49,949 nucleotides of DNA from Chromera velia (lineage: Eukaryota > Sar > Chromeraceae): the NCBI GenBank assembly GCA_018398765.1, contig JAHBMJ010000350.1, forward strand, positions 1 to 49,949, given 5' to 3'. This document shows positions 10,844 through 22,750 of the stretch, in pieces. A program made the translations under genes and the position numbers. The notes beneath the pieces were generated by a model that was not told the DNA's origin, did no database searches, and saw only the letters and a program-made list of their open reading frames with translations. The stretch's first letter is position 1. Every line of letters starts with the position of its first letter.

Positions 10844-12848
10844 TCAACCAACCAACCAGTGATGGCTTCCATCCGGGTCTGTGCCCCTCTGTTGACCCAA
10901 GTGACTGGACCCGTCCCCCCCCCCCCCNNNNNNNNNNNNNNNNNNNNNNNNNNNNNNNNNNNNNNNNNNNNNNNNNNNNNNNNNNNNNNNNNNNNNNNNN
11001 NNNNNNNNNNNNNNNNNNNNNNNNNNNNNNNNNNNNNNNNNNNNNNNNNNNNNNNNNNNNNNNNNNNNNNNNNNNNNNNNNNNNNNNNNNNNNNNNNNNN
11101 NNNNNNNNNNNNNNNNNNNNNNNNNNNNNNNNNNNNNNNNNNNNNNNNNNNNNNNNNNNNNNNNNNNNNNNNNNNNNNNNNNNNNNNNNNNNNNNNNNNN
11201 NNNNNNNNNNNNNNNNNNNNNNNNNNNNNNNNNNNNNNNNNNNNNNNNNNNNNNNNNNNNNNNNCCCCTCCTGCCCCTGATCCGAGGGGAGCTGCGAGGG
11301 GAGAGGAGAAGCGCCGCGACGATCCGAACCTCTCTCTCTGGTGGGAGGAGCGCGAGGCCAGTCCATCAGGCTCTCCATCTGCCACCCCCTCTCTCTCTTC
11401 TCCTAGCACAGAATACAGAGGGGACGACGAGACGATCCAACCAGGCGAGGGAGGGGAGTCAGCTGAGGGAGGGGACGCTGGCGGAGAAGGAGAATGGGAC
11501 CCTATCTGATTGACTCGTGCCGCTCCTTCTGCCGGGAGAGGCAGAGAGAGAGAACCGGGCGCCTGTGGCTGCACTGGCGCAGTTGGAGTGCTTCCCTTTC
11601 CCTCCGAGAGGAGCTCTTCCACTGCATCCATCCATCCATCCATCCATCCATCCATCCGCATGCACACCTGTACACACACGTTCATTGCCTCGCATGCCAC
11701 GACAGATGCAAGAATGAATGGCGGAATTGAAGCTCTCCGTGACATTCACACACTAGCAGACACGCGGAGAGATGTACACGCAGATTTTCACTCTGTCTGC
11801 ATGCACAGGCAACAGACACCGCGTGGGAACAGTAGCGAATGGAAGAGCTCAACAACGCAACGACGGAGTAAACAACACAAGAAGAAAAATGCAAGGACAG
11901 CACAAACCATATATGTCCCCCAAACAACGACGTCTGCACAAGGACCATGGGAGAAAGAGAGAGACCAAGACTGAAACAAGACCACAATAGAAAAGAAAGG
12001 TGCGCAAACCGACAGACAGAAATGCAGAAAGGAAAGCTAGCAGGCCGAAGGAAGACCATCGGAACAAATCTGCTGAAGCTGGACGGAAGGAAGAAGCCAG
12101 GGAGGGCTGCCTGCTCGCCTGCTCACTTTGAGAAGAATAGTCTCCAACCACACCAACGGCAGCCCCCTCCACCGCTACGTTTCCCATCATCCCGCCAGCG
12201 GGAGCCTTTGCACGGAGCCCGGCGGCGCTTCCCTCCAGCTCGACCCCGTTATGTTCGTCTGCTGCCGCTGTTGCGGGACGAGAGAGCGGAAGCCGAAGCT
12301 GCTGCTGTCCCTCCGTTTCCGTTGCCGCACCGGTGGAGGAGGAGGGGACGGGAGGACACAGAGGGTCCCTCTCCCCTTCTCCTCTCACCTCTCCGTCTCC
12401 CCCCGACTCTCCTCCCTTCGTCCCTCCAACAGGAAGCGATGTTGACGGGATGACGTTGTGTTGTGGCTCCGTTTCTTTTTGAGCGGCTCGCAGCTTTGCT
12501 GCATGAGGAGCAGCCTGGGGTTGCACGCTCTGTGAGGACGCGTTCAGAGAGGCCGTCAACTCGTCCCCTCGATCTGCAGTTGTCCATACATCCATCCATC
12601 CATCCATCTATCTGTCCATGGTGTAGGCAGGCAGACAGGAATGAACGAGGATGTAGTTGAAGAGTGTCCATCACACAGAGAGGGAGAAGCGAAGAGCCCA
12701 GGATACGGGCAAAGAGAAGAAAACGAAATGAAGAGAGCAGGCACCTCCCCTGCACCGATCCGCCTAGGCAGACAGAGAGACTTTAAGAAGCAACGCGCTA
12801 TCGCGTATTTCCGCTCGTACACACATACACATAGACGCACGCGCCCGC

Positions 12849-12879
<31 letters not shown>

Positions 12880-15178
12880 GAGAGACAGAGAGAGAGAGAG
12901 ACAGACAGAGACAGACCGAATCAAACCACCCCCATGCACCATGCATCCCCCCATGCGTGCGTGCGATGAAAAGAGAAAGAAAGGGTCAAGACGATCAATG
13001 GTCCAGCGCCACCCTTTTCCCCCAAAACTCTGAACACAAAAAAACGGAGCAGAGGAAGGAAGATCGACTAGCGGCCCCCCATCAGCCAGCAGCAAAACAT
13101 GAATGAATGAATGAATGAATGAATAGGCAAATCAATCGATGAATGAAAAAAAAAGTCAGCTCGACATCAATCACCGGCTCACCGTCAGGCTGCCCCCCCA
13201 AGCCAGAGCCCGTTGCCGCAGTCCCCCCTGTACCCCCCCCTCCGGCGAGGAACCCCTGTGGATGGGGGCAGAACTCAAGGAGCTGAGCGGGGCCCTGGGA
13301 GAACAGAGAGAGGACGTTCAACACAAGGGGGGGCGATTCTTCGGCAAGAATTCGGTAGCTGCTTCCGCCTCCGCTCCCTCCACCTGCAACACAGCCAGCC
13401 AGGCAGCCAGGCAGGCACTTGAGTATTCATGCATGCATTTTCCCAAACGACCAAACTTGCAACAACAACAACAACAAAAAAAGAAGTAACGGGAATGGAA
13501 AGGACAGAGGTCAGGGTAGGAACTGACTTTCGGAACAAGCGACAAGAAAGAATAAGGAAAGAAGCTTATCATCTGAAACAAACAAACGGCAGGAAGAAAG
13601 AAAGAGCGAAAAAAACACATGCAGAAAAGACGGCAGGCAGGTCGCAGATGATTCCTCTATCAGGCTCAGGCAGGGCAGACAGAGGGAGGCCATGTCTTTG
13701 CAGGGAGATCGAAACTTCACTGCCAAGCAAGAAAGCAACCAAGCAAGCAACAAAGAAAGAACGGGGAGACAAGACAGGAAAGAGAGACGAAAAGAAAGAA
13801 AAAACAGCAGCCACAACGACCTCAGGCGCCATCAAAACAGACACACAGATAAACGTATGTCGACTCACTCAAAAATGCTATCATCCATGCATCCCTCTGT
13901 CGCTCTCTCCCTCTTTGCTTCCTTCCTTTTTCCCTGCCCGATGCCCTCTGACTGACCGACCTTTTGTCTCTTCTTCCTCTTCTCCCTCTTCCCCTTCCCC
14001 CCCGTCAGTCCACTCGCCCTTAAACCACACGACGCTCAGGTGACCAGAAGAGTGATGCACGACCACTTGATTCTGGTCCACAGCGAACCGCAGACTCAAG
14101 GGGGCGTCGACCCAACCTGCATTCATAAATGGATGAATGAATGAGCGCAGGGAGGGAGGGAGGGAGCAACTCAGGGAGCCATCCATCCATCCATCCATCC
14201 ATTCATTCATTCATTGATTCACTTCTTCAGTCGCTTCTTCAGTCCGTTTGTCCCTCAGCCAAGCAGGAAGGAAATCACGCATGCGGACTGTCATTCAGTA
14301 AGAAAGGACCAATCCAGTCTTCTCAGGTATACTGTAACACATTCTGACGCCCAGAGAAAAAAACATCAGAAAGTGTACGCTCACATCTGTCAGCAGAAGC
14401 TAGCGACATCTGCGACAGACGGAGAGACTTTTCTCTGACTCATTTTTCAGAAAAGGGAGCTGACACAAAGAGAGAGAGAACAATTGAGGAGAATAAATGT
14501 GAGGAACGAGAAGGAAGGAAGGAAGGAAGGAAGAGCCAGACAGACAGATCATCTGCGATGCATCCCAGAGAAGTTGCGACTCCAGCAACAAACAGAGAGA
14601 GAGAGAGCAGTCAGAGCAGCATAAAAAGTAAAAATGTAGGAACACACACACGCACGCACACGCAGACACACGCATACGCATACACATACACATACACAGT
14701 GGACACAGGTAAGGAGACATGCAGGCAGGCAGGCAGACAGACAGAGGCCCGCCACCCACCCATCTACCCACCCACCGAGTCCGGACAGGTCGAGTCTCCA
14801 CAGGGGCACCACACGAATTTTCCCCCCAGGCTGTCCATTGCTCTGAACGGCAAATGCCGCCCCTGCTCCTGCCCCCGTCTGCTGCCCTGCCTGCTGCTGC
14901 CCTCCCACCAGGGCGCCCCTGTCTGTCGCCGCTTCCCCCCCCCCCACCGCCGCGTCCCTGGTGACATGGACCAACGAGTGATCTGGAGAGAACAGACCCC
15001 CCCCGATGCCGCCACTCCAGTCAGCACTCGGACCCTCCCCCTCCCCCTCTCCCCCCAGGCCGTCTGTCCCGTCGGGGGGCCCTTGAAGGATTGAGGCCAC
15101 GTCCTCCTCTGCCACCAGCCGCCAGGTGCTCAGCTGTCCGGCCTCGTCGAAAAGGCCAAAAAGAGGAGAACGCATCTG

Positions 15179-15216
<38 letters not shown>

Positions 15217-18065
15217 GGCAGACAGGCAGGCAGGCAGACAGACAGAGAGTTACTCATTTCCAGACACGCATCGCAGAAGACGCGTGCGCAAATCCTGTAG
15301 AATGATGAATGCATTCATTCAGCTAGGCATCTATCGAAGAGACGCGCACAGACTGCAGAAAAGCCTGACTGAAGGAGAAACAGACAGACAGAAAGACAGA
15401 CACAGACACGCACTGACAAGATTACCAAAGAAAGATTTGAAGACAGGAGTAAAAAAAGAGGAACAAAGAACCAAGATTCGACCATCTCTCTTCTCACCTT
15501 CACACTCACCCGCACGAATTCATGCTGACGGCTGACCGACCCACCAACTGACCAGCGATCCATTCTGGTGGCCTTCAAAACTCAAAGGAAGTCGCGACCC
15601 CGGCATGAACGCGTCTGCTCTTCCCTTCTGCGGCGGAACCCCGCCCTTCCCCCCCATTCCCTTGCCCCTAAGAGGCCCGCCGTCCTCTCCACCTCCTCCA
15701 CCGAAACCGACAGGAGGTCGCATACAATCTCCGAGAGGCAGCACCAGCGCTTTCAGTGGGCGGGCCCGGAGCCCCGAGATGCGAGCGGCACAGCCATCAA
15801 GGTCGAGGCGCGCCGACGCAAAGAAGAACACTACAGAGAAAAGAGAACCACCCCCCGAGGACAATCCCAGCTGACTGTCAGGCTGACCTCCCGCACCCCT
15901 CCCCTCCCTCCAGAGCGCAGCCTTCACAGCCGCACACGCAGTCTCCCGGAAGACGGAGGGAAGAGGCATTGCGGAGGCGTTCGTCGAAGGGAGATAGGAG
16001 CCCAGCTGCACACACATACACATACACACACAAGCTGTGAAGGGCCTGAGCATGTCCCGAGTGGTCTGATCGAATGGTGTATGCATTGATTTCATCACTG
16101 GCGTCTTCTGGCTGACTGACAGACTCACTGACTGACCAACCTTTCCGGTCTGCGCCCTGCTGGAGTTTTGTGCCATCTGCGGGTGAGTGCCCCCCCCCCC
16201 CAGACCCTTGTGTCTCTCCGCCACATCCTCGGTGTGGACCACCCCCCCGTTCTCGTCGTACACGGCGAAGAAAAGGGACGGAGAGTACCACCCGAGGCCC
16301 TCACACGAGACAGTCCGCTCCTTCAGCGTGCTTCCCATCAACCTCCACTTGGAAGACCTCAACACGCAAACGGCAAACCCAAGGGTACCTGCAGGCGCGT
16401 ACACGCAAGCAAGCAAGCAAACAGTGCAAGATGAGCTCAAAAGGGGGTGGACAAAAGACGTACCACAGGAACCAGCTGCACGCAGATATTCATTCTGTCC
16501 GATCAGACGCTTGCAAGAGGCGGAAGCACCCTCATGAAGTTGCGGCGAGAAAAGATCTGCACCCGATCAAGTGGCTGGCCAGGCACTCACCTCTAGTATA
16601 AAGTGCACACACGACCGTACAGAGAGGCAGGAAGATGTACACACATACATGTTTTTGCCTGTGTGCGTCCGCCCATGGAGAGAGAGAGGCCAAAATGATT
16701 TATTCTTCTCTGCCTGCCTACCCACCTGAGACAAGAAGGAAATCCATCTGGGGCGACAGGGACGCTAACCGGAGGGGCCAGTTGGGGAGGCTGTAGGCGG
16801 GGGGCGGGAGGGAGACGGAAGTGAGAGAGGGCGTGAGGGGGGTGGAGGGAGAGGAGGTGACGAGGACAATGCGGTCGCTCCCTACCAGACACCTGCACAC
16901 ACACATGCAGATCGGCAGACAGATAGACAGACAGACAGACAGAAAAGCCAGCATCTAGCAGATGCGTTTGCCTGCATGTCCCGTTTTTCTTCTCTTCTCC
17001 CTCCCTCCCTCATCCTTCGATCGATCGATTGAGAGAACAGAGAGAACAGAGTACAGAGAACAGAGGATCACCGAGGCCCGAACGCAGGCAGGTGAATGCG
17101 CCTCGCATCACTCACTCCGTTTCTCTGTTCATCAAAAGCACGATTTCTACATTTTACGCGAACTAAGGAAAGCAGGGTGAGTGCCTGCAACTGCCACCAC
17201 ATGATTGGTTCACCAGCCCTCAAATCCATCCCCCCGTCACTTTATTCTTGCAAAGGATCTGAATTTGTTTCGAAGAAGGATCTCCTTTACCTTCATTTGT
17301 TTCGAAGAAGGATCTCCTTTACCTTCATTTGTTTCGAAGAAGGATCTCCTTTACCTTCATTTGTTTCGAAGAAGAGAAAAAAGTGAATGAGTGAAAAAAT
17401 ACTTCTGCCGGCTGACCGACCGACCAACCGACCGACCGCATATCCGAGTCGCCGGCCAAGAAAGGACCCCCAGCAACAATCAACCCCCCTCCCCCCTTCT
17501 GCTGGTAGAAGCCTCCCCTCCCCCCACCGTCCCCCGTCGAGTTTCTGCCCAGAACCGAGTAGGGGCCCAGGCATGCCCCGGCAGCAGCACTCCTCACGAA
17601 GGGCATGCTGACAAAGAGGGCCCCGGAGTCTCTCCCTTGGCCCTCCCCCATCTCGCCTGTCTCACCTCCTGCCCCCCTTTCTGTCGCAGATGCGGAGGGA
17701 GATGGGGGGAGATCATACAGCTCTTCCTCGCTCCACTGTGGCCTGCCTTGAGGGCTCTTCTCAACAGACCTGCATGCACAGAGAGAGAGAGAGAGAGAGC
17801 CGGGCAGACAAAGAGAGACAGTGAGACTCTCAGGAGAGGTATACAAAAAACACTTCTCTCCCCTTCTCACACAGAGATCCATTGTAAAAAAAAAAAAAGC
17901 AAAACAACGGACGAAAACACCGAAGACACAGACAAAAAGACAGACGAACAGGCGGACACAGAGAAAGAAGTCTACAAGAAAACGCGCATGGGTTCTTCCT
18001 CCAAAGCTCGAGGAAGCCGACACATAGCCACAAACAGTCAGACAGAGAAAGACACGGAGAAGAGG

Positions 18066-18103
<38 letters not shown>

Positions 18104-21048
18104 GAGAAAGGCAAAAAAAAGAAACAAAGAAAACAAACCTCTCCAAAGCCCTTCTGACGGCGTCTAATGCCGCCGGGCGGACGCGCAGAACGAGCAGAGA
18201 GAAGGAGGAAGCACCCCACTGCAACCCGACAACTCCAGGGTAGAACTGGAGGGAGGAGACGGGAGAGGAGGAGGAGGAGACTGCGGCACTCTGCTGAGCA
18301 AACGCCCCGGACGGCCCCTCACCATCACCCCCGCCGTCCAAACCCCGAGGAGTGGGCACCGCGAGTGAGTCCGACGAAACAGAGGACATCAACGGATGAG
18401 GAGGGGACTCCAGAGGAGACGTTGGAGAGAGCAGAGGTAGCCCTGCATACAGGCAGTCATCGAGTACAAACATCCAACCAACCAACCAACCAACCAGCCA
18501 GGCAGGCAAGGAACCGGACCAAAAAGGGAAAGAAGCACGTTGTCACGCAAGCATCCGCACACAGCCTCTCTGTCAATCAATGAGCCTGTTTGCACTTTTG
18601 TCATCACCTGCGCATTTGCTTGTCTGTCTGTCATAATACCTTCTTGTGCAGATCCCTCCCTAGTCAGTGTACGTGCATTCATTTTTTCCTCCCTACGTAC
18701 ACGCACACACCAAGAAAAGAAAAAAGGAACCCCGCAACCGTCTCGATCAGACCCCCCACCCAGTCCGCTCCTCCAAAAGCAAAAAAGAAAAAACACAAAC
18801 CACCCCGCCCTCCCCCCACCCACCCACCCAAGTGAGAGAACACAGCCACTGAACCAGACTCCCACCCCACAGCCAGAGCCAGACCCTCAGACGTCCAGGC
18901 CATACTCGTCACCGCTCCCCCCGAAGAGGCAGACGACGAGGAAGAGGACAAGACTGTCCCTCCGGTCAGATTCTTTGAAGACACGCCGCCACCTCGAAGG
19001 GTACAAAATGGTTTCCCGGCACTTACAGGGGTGAACACCTTCAAGGAATGAAGCTCGATCACCCCTGACTGCAACCCGAACGCTGCCTGTCGCCTCCACC
19101 GATTCAACCGCACGCACGTCACCCCTTCAGACCTCACCACCATACCAATGGGACCGGCGGATCTCCGTCCAACCGAAACGCCTCCTGAAGGCGGTGGTGC
19201 CCCCACCCCTGGAACTCCAAGCTGATTGTTGTCGGCGCTGTAGTCTTCCGAAGTCGTGCGCCTGCCCAGCCCTGTGGTCTCCAAGAATGGCAACCGACAT
19301 GCCAGAAGGAGACTCACCCCTGTCGTCAGCACGACAGAGAGAAGATCAAGGGACTCATCAACCGTCACTTCACGAACACCAACAGGTGGTGGGCGCGGTT
19401 GGTTTTTCTTTCTACTGGGGGATTTTGACTGGGGTGACATGCAATCACCTCCTCCGACTGCCGGAGTAGCCGAGGCCCTCGACGATTTTCTCGGGGATCC
19501 CCCCCCCCCCGTGTCATCACCCCCTCCACCTGTCCCAGTCCCTGCCCCTGTAAGTTGTCCCTCAGAGTCAATAGAACCCTCTTGCTCTGTCTCTGCAGGC
19601 TCTTTTGATTCGACAGGCGTAGGCGGGGGTGATGGTCTTATTTCAATTTTGGGGTCCGGTTTCAGTTCGACTGGCATCCCTGCCTTTCTCAGAGAGACTG
19701 CGTGACCGGCAAGACACTCAGCTCGGAGGGGTGCGTAAAGGTAAAAAGCCCCACCTGCCGCTTGCCTGGCGGTGACATGCAAGTAAGCACGCAAGCATGC
19801 AACAGGAAGACAAAATCAGGCAGGAGAGAAACGAACGAGCACGATGTCAAGAGAAGCGTTCGTTGGGGATAAAAGCAAATCGTGCAGAAGCTAGCACGGC
19901 AAATGTGAAAGCTAGCATGGTAGGAAAAATAAGGGGGGAGAGAGGAGGGGGGAAAGAAAAACCTGGAGAAAAATGAGAAAGCCCCACAGACCGTTCGTTC
20001 GATCAATCAGGCTGATGGATGAACCGAATGCCGAAGGTTTTTTCTTTTTTTTGCATCTCTCACGCAGGACATCCATCACTATATAGAAAAGTCATCTGTC
20101 TGTCTGCAAATCTGTTCTTTCTTTCAGGGAACGCCTGTACGAGCTCTCGGCACAATCAAGAAGACGTACAGACAAAGAGGAAGAGAGGGGGGGTGAAGGG
20201 GAGCAGGCAGGACCAACCAACCTATCGTCTGCACATCCCCCCTTCTCCTTTTTTCTTTCCCCTAAGAGGACAGATTTCGGGAGGAACGGCCCGAGGTAGA
20301 TGATGTCCGACAGCCCCTTGTAGTTCGAGTACTGAAGGTAAAAAATCGCTGCCTGCCGAGCACAGCCGATGACCAGAGACTGCCGAGTCGCAGCCATGCA
20401 CCCAGGCACGGCGGGAAGATTCAGCACAGAGGCAAGTTCCAGGATCAAAGGCAAGGCCGGAATGCTGGGAGAGGCCAGAGATGACTCTCTCGCCCCTCCC
20501 TTCACGCTTCCCCTCCCGTCAAGAGCGGAGGCTCCTCGGTTCTCACTGTCTGACAGCAGTGAAAGCAACTCGTACCCGACGCACGCCCTGTCTAAGGGGT
20601 GTGCAGGGACTGTGGCTAAGACCGGATGACGGACGAAGAGCTCCGGCGTTGCTCCAAGTCTCCTTGGGTCGGTGTCAAAGGAGATCTTGAACACCGACAT
20701 CGCCAGGGAGTCCGCACACCGAACAAAAAGGTGGGAGCAGTCGGGACTCCACTCGCACGCCACCATCGCCCCAAACTTCGCGTGCCTCTTCTGACGGATG
20801 TACGCACCCACCAACACTGGTGAGTCCGTGTTTGAGTACAGTAGAAGCGCAGAGGGACACACACACGCGATCCAGCGGTCACAGTGAGAGACCGAGAGGT
20901 CAAGGCACGGTTCCTGTGGCACCTTGAGATGGGGTGCGTGTGACGTCGTGCCATCCGAGGAAGAGGAAGCAGAAGAACTAGAAGTCTCCCGCTCCCTTTG
21001 TGCTGCAGGGTGGATGACCTCTTTCGCATGTCCCAGCGAGGTGATCAT
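5238..21048 (-). CDS. RIC1: RIC1-like Rab6/Ypt6 GEF subunit, about 18 exons
   Basis: RIC1 pairs with RGP1 as the exchange factor that activates Rab6/Ypt6 on late Golgi membranes for retrograde traffic. Evidence is residue-pattern similarity to RIC1, judged from memory. Exon 1 (from 21048) has a beta-propeller start with FGAMVACEWSPDCSHLFV. Exon 2 has GAVTSMAWTSEGLALAVGWE. The last exon has CVRKTEPLTAPLL and HTASLYLLILQSL, the hallmark alpha-helical RIC1 domain. Inferred exons (high to low): 21048-~20260, 19754-18828, 18442-18139, 17769-17437, 16388-16206, 16005-15553, 15175-14776, 14116-~14014, 13383-13183, 12573-~12140, 11621-10857 (contains the 337-N gap), 10332-9664, 9168-9047, 8488-8358, 7496-7351, about 7260-7195, and about 7046-5238. 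Reading phase agrees from 9664 through 7496. The ATG at 21048 follows an in-frame stop. Ser/Gly/Pro-rich inserts make it longer than animal RIC1. Several borders are approximate. Confidence 0.8.
7560..8215. repeat. GGAA and CATA microsatellites with a thrice-repeated cassette, in a RIC1 intron
   Basis: Inside the intron between the exons at 8358 and 7496. (GGAA)n lies at 7561-7585. From 7839 a (CATA)n array is interrupted by three near-identical cassettes of about 55-60 bp starting with GACAAGAGGCCT and containing GCGGAAATGGCATGCAGAAT (about 7907, 8051 and 8163). Spacing is 144 and 112 bp, so cassette plus CATA array duplicated together. Confidence 0.8.
10500..10840. repeat. CTTT/CT tract and long CA then GA tract in a RIC1 intron
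   Basis: (TTTC)n and (CT)n at about 10505-10558, then nearly continuous (CA)n with sporadic CG/TA interruptions at 10645-10808, then (GA)n to 10839. It ends just before the splice donor of the exon whose low border is 10857. Confidence 0.9.
10928..11264. other. Assembly gap of 337 N inside a RIC1 exon
   Basis: A run of N preceded by at least seven C and followed by CCCC. It interrupts the inferred exon 11621-10857, so part of the protein is missing from this assembly. Confidence 0.95.
17264..17376. repeat. Perfect 32-bp tandem repeat, about 3.5 copies, in a RIC1 intron
   Basis: The unit starts TTTGTTTCGAAGAAGGATCT and ends TTACCTTCA. Starts are at 17264, 17296, 17328 and 17360 (last one partial). 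The copies appear identical, implying recent expansion. The period is not a multiple of three and it lies between the exons ending 17437 and starting 16388, so it is intronic. Confidence 0.9.
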
Positions 21049-21262
21049 GGTTCTCTGCCTGCCGGTCTGCTCGACAAATAAAGGACTTCACTTCACTTCA
21101 CTTCACTTTGCTGACACACAATACTTCCTCTCTCCCTTCTGTTGTGCCTGGATTATTCTCTGAAACTTGCAGGACCTCCTTTGATTCTATCTTTCCTTTT
21201 TGAACAAAAGATCCCGACGCACAGATCCCTTGCTGACTCTCTCCCCTCGGTCTCTAAGTCTC
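21049..21262. other. Short spacer between the CHCH gene and RIC1
   Basis: Only 214 bp separate the CHCH stop from the RIC1 start, both on minus. It must hold the CHCH 3' UTR and the RIC1 promoter/5' UTR. A (CTTCA)4 run at about 21086-21106 is the only distinct sequence. No TATA-like element is obvious. Confidence 0.5.
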
Positions 21263-22435
21263 TCACGGCTTCTGAGCTTGTGACCCTTGAGCTTCAATCT
21301 TTTTGTCCTGGTGCTCCTTCATGCACGATCTGCAAGCGAGGAAGGAAGGAAGGAAGGAAAGCAATGAATGAGGCAGAGATCGAGAGAATACTCCCCTGCC
21401 TCCTCAGCGAATGACTTAGCTCGGGCAAAGGGGAAAGCGCAAGAGGAAGAGGGGGAGAAAAAGAAGGCACGGATGGAATCGAAGAAGAACCGAAAGGAAA
21501 GAAGAAGTGGTGATGAACTGTTTCGCAGCTTTCTAGAAGAAGAAAACAACGGCTTCTTTCCGGCAGAGACAGAAAGCAAGGGCTCTCTCTGGCTATTCAA
21601 TTATTCATTCGGGCTGTAGCAGAGAGGCCCTGCCTCAATTGGAGCCGAGATACACACACCGATGCAAATAGAGCACTCTTATGGGATTCCGTTTCCTCCA
21701 CTTTGGAGCATGCGAACATTTTGTTGGTAGGTCTCTCAGCCTGAACAGACGCTCTCTGAAGAATATTGAAAGAGAGAGCGAATCTTCCCCCTCAACGTGC
21801 CCTCTTATTCTTGAACACAAGAGCGCCAGCCAGCCCTTCGCATTCGCTGTCTCCTCCCGCTCTTCACCAGTCCTTCCCTCTCCTCTCTTCCATCTACATA
21901 GTCACGTTCAGTTACACCCCTTGGATAAAACGCATGTCATTCTTACCGCTGCGCACAGTCGGACTGGCCTCCATGACAACAGACAAAAAAACACACGTGA
22001 AGGCGAGCCCACATTTGCCCCCGCACTTGCACACGCACCTGTACACCTGACGAATGAGGTCACACTCGTCGATTATTCCGGAAAGTCCATTCGGGTGTCT
22101 GCAGAAAGAGACAGACCGATCAGGTGGGGGGAAAAACAGAACAGAAACTTGCAGAGGTGGCATCAGAAAGGGGGCATCATATTCCCCTCATACAGTTGTC
22201 TCTGCACAGCACTCAGCTCGTACGAGAAAATTGGCGCAGGCTTTCGGGAGCACGTACATGCATGACAGACTCACTGCCTGCCTGACTGACTGACTGACTC
22301 CTTCACGCATCGGAGGTAAGAGTCAAATTCTTTTCCGCAGGGAAAATCAGTATCTCCGTTCGTCTTCTTTGCATTGGCTGGGTCAGCAGTCTCCCCGCCT
22401 TTCCTGAAAGGCACGGATGAAAAGGTCCCCCCCAT
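21263..22435 (-). CDS. Twin-CX9C (CHCH) mitochondrial intermembrane-space protein, 3 exons
   Basis: The exons 22435-22299 (137 nt), 22098-22039 (60 nt) and 21329-21263 (67 nt) join in phase to 87 codons plus TGA. The product carries two perfect CX9C motifs, CGKEFDSYLRC and CDLIRQVYRSC, 14 residues apart. This is the helix-turn-helix scaffold held by two disulfides that Mia40 oxidises in the mitochondrial intermembrane space. Each splice junction restores a conserved codon: the second motif is split between exons 2 and 3 and only that join gives the nine-residue spacing. The N-terminus MGGTFSS fits an N-myristoylation pattern (Gly2, Ser6), as in Mic19/CHCHD3. There is no presequence, as usual for this class. 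The exact family (Mic19-like, Cox-assembly or other) cannot be assigned. The ATG at 22435 is the first in frame. Confidence 0.82.
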
Positions 22436-22599
22436 TGCGCCGGTTTTCCTTCTCTCACACAATCAAAGCTATCTGGCACAACAGGAAAGCTTGGTACACC
22501 AGCAGACAACGTTGTGGCGCAGGGAATATTTAATATTTTCCGTATTCCGTGAAGGAAAGATTCAGTCCGTCAATCGATCCAGATTCCAGATCCGTTTTC
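22436..22599. other. 5' flank of the CHCH gene
   Basis: Likely 5' UTR/proximal promoter of the minus-strand CHCH gene. ATATTTAATATTTTCC near 22527-22543 is the only AT-rich motif. Nothing else recognised. Confidence 0.35.
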
Positions 22600-22750
22600 A
22601 GTGGCCCGTGTTGGGCGAGCGGCCGGGCTGCGGCCCGCGGCCATGTCTCGGAGGGGCCGCGCGGCCGTGCATCGTCCCGCGGGCCCGCGGCCATTCGGCC
22701 CATGCATGTCGTACGCGCGCGTGCCCGGCGGCCATTTCGATCGCGTGCGT
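22600..22750. promoter_or_regulatory. GC-rich palindromic block, candidate divergent promoter
   Basis: The block lies between the divergent starts at 22435 (-) and 23234 (+). It is by far the most GC- and CpG-rich stretch of the window. It contains the perfect palindromes GGCCGCGCGGCC (22655-22666) and CCGCGGGCCCGCGG (22677-22690). The octamer GCGGCCAT occurs three times in the same direction (22637, 22687, 22728). A shared promoter with a repeated factor site is an inference from position and repetition. Confidence 0.45.

Noticed and set aside
10625-11509. ORFs of His/Thr or Val/Cys repeats, also at 7739-8202 and 41496-41947
   Set aside because: They are translations of CA/GT and CATA microsatellites; one even spans the N gap.
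21681-22265. Plus-strand ORFs between 21368 and 22265
   Set aside because: Opposite to the introns and exons of the CHCH gene; no domain, composition like intron shadow.
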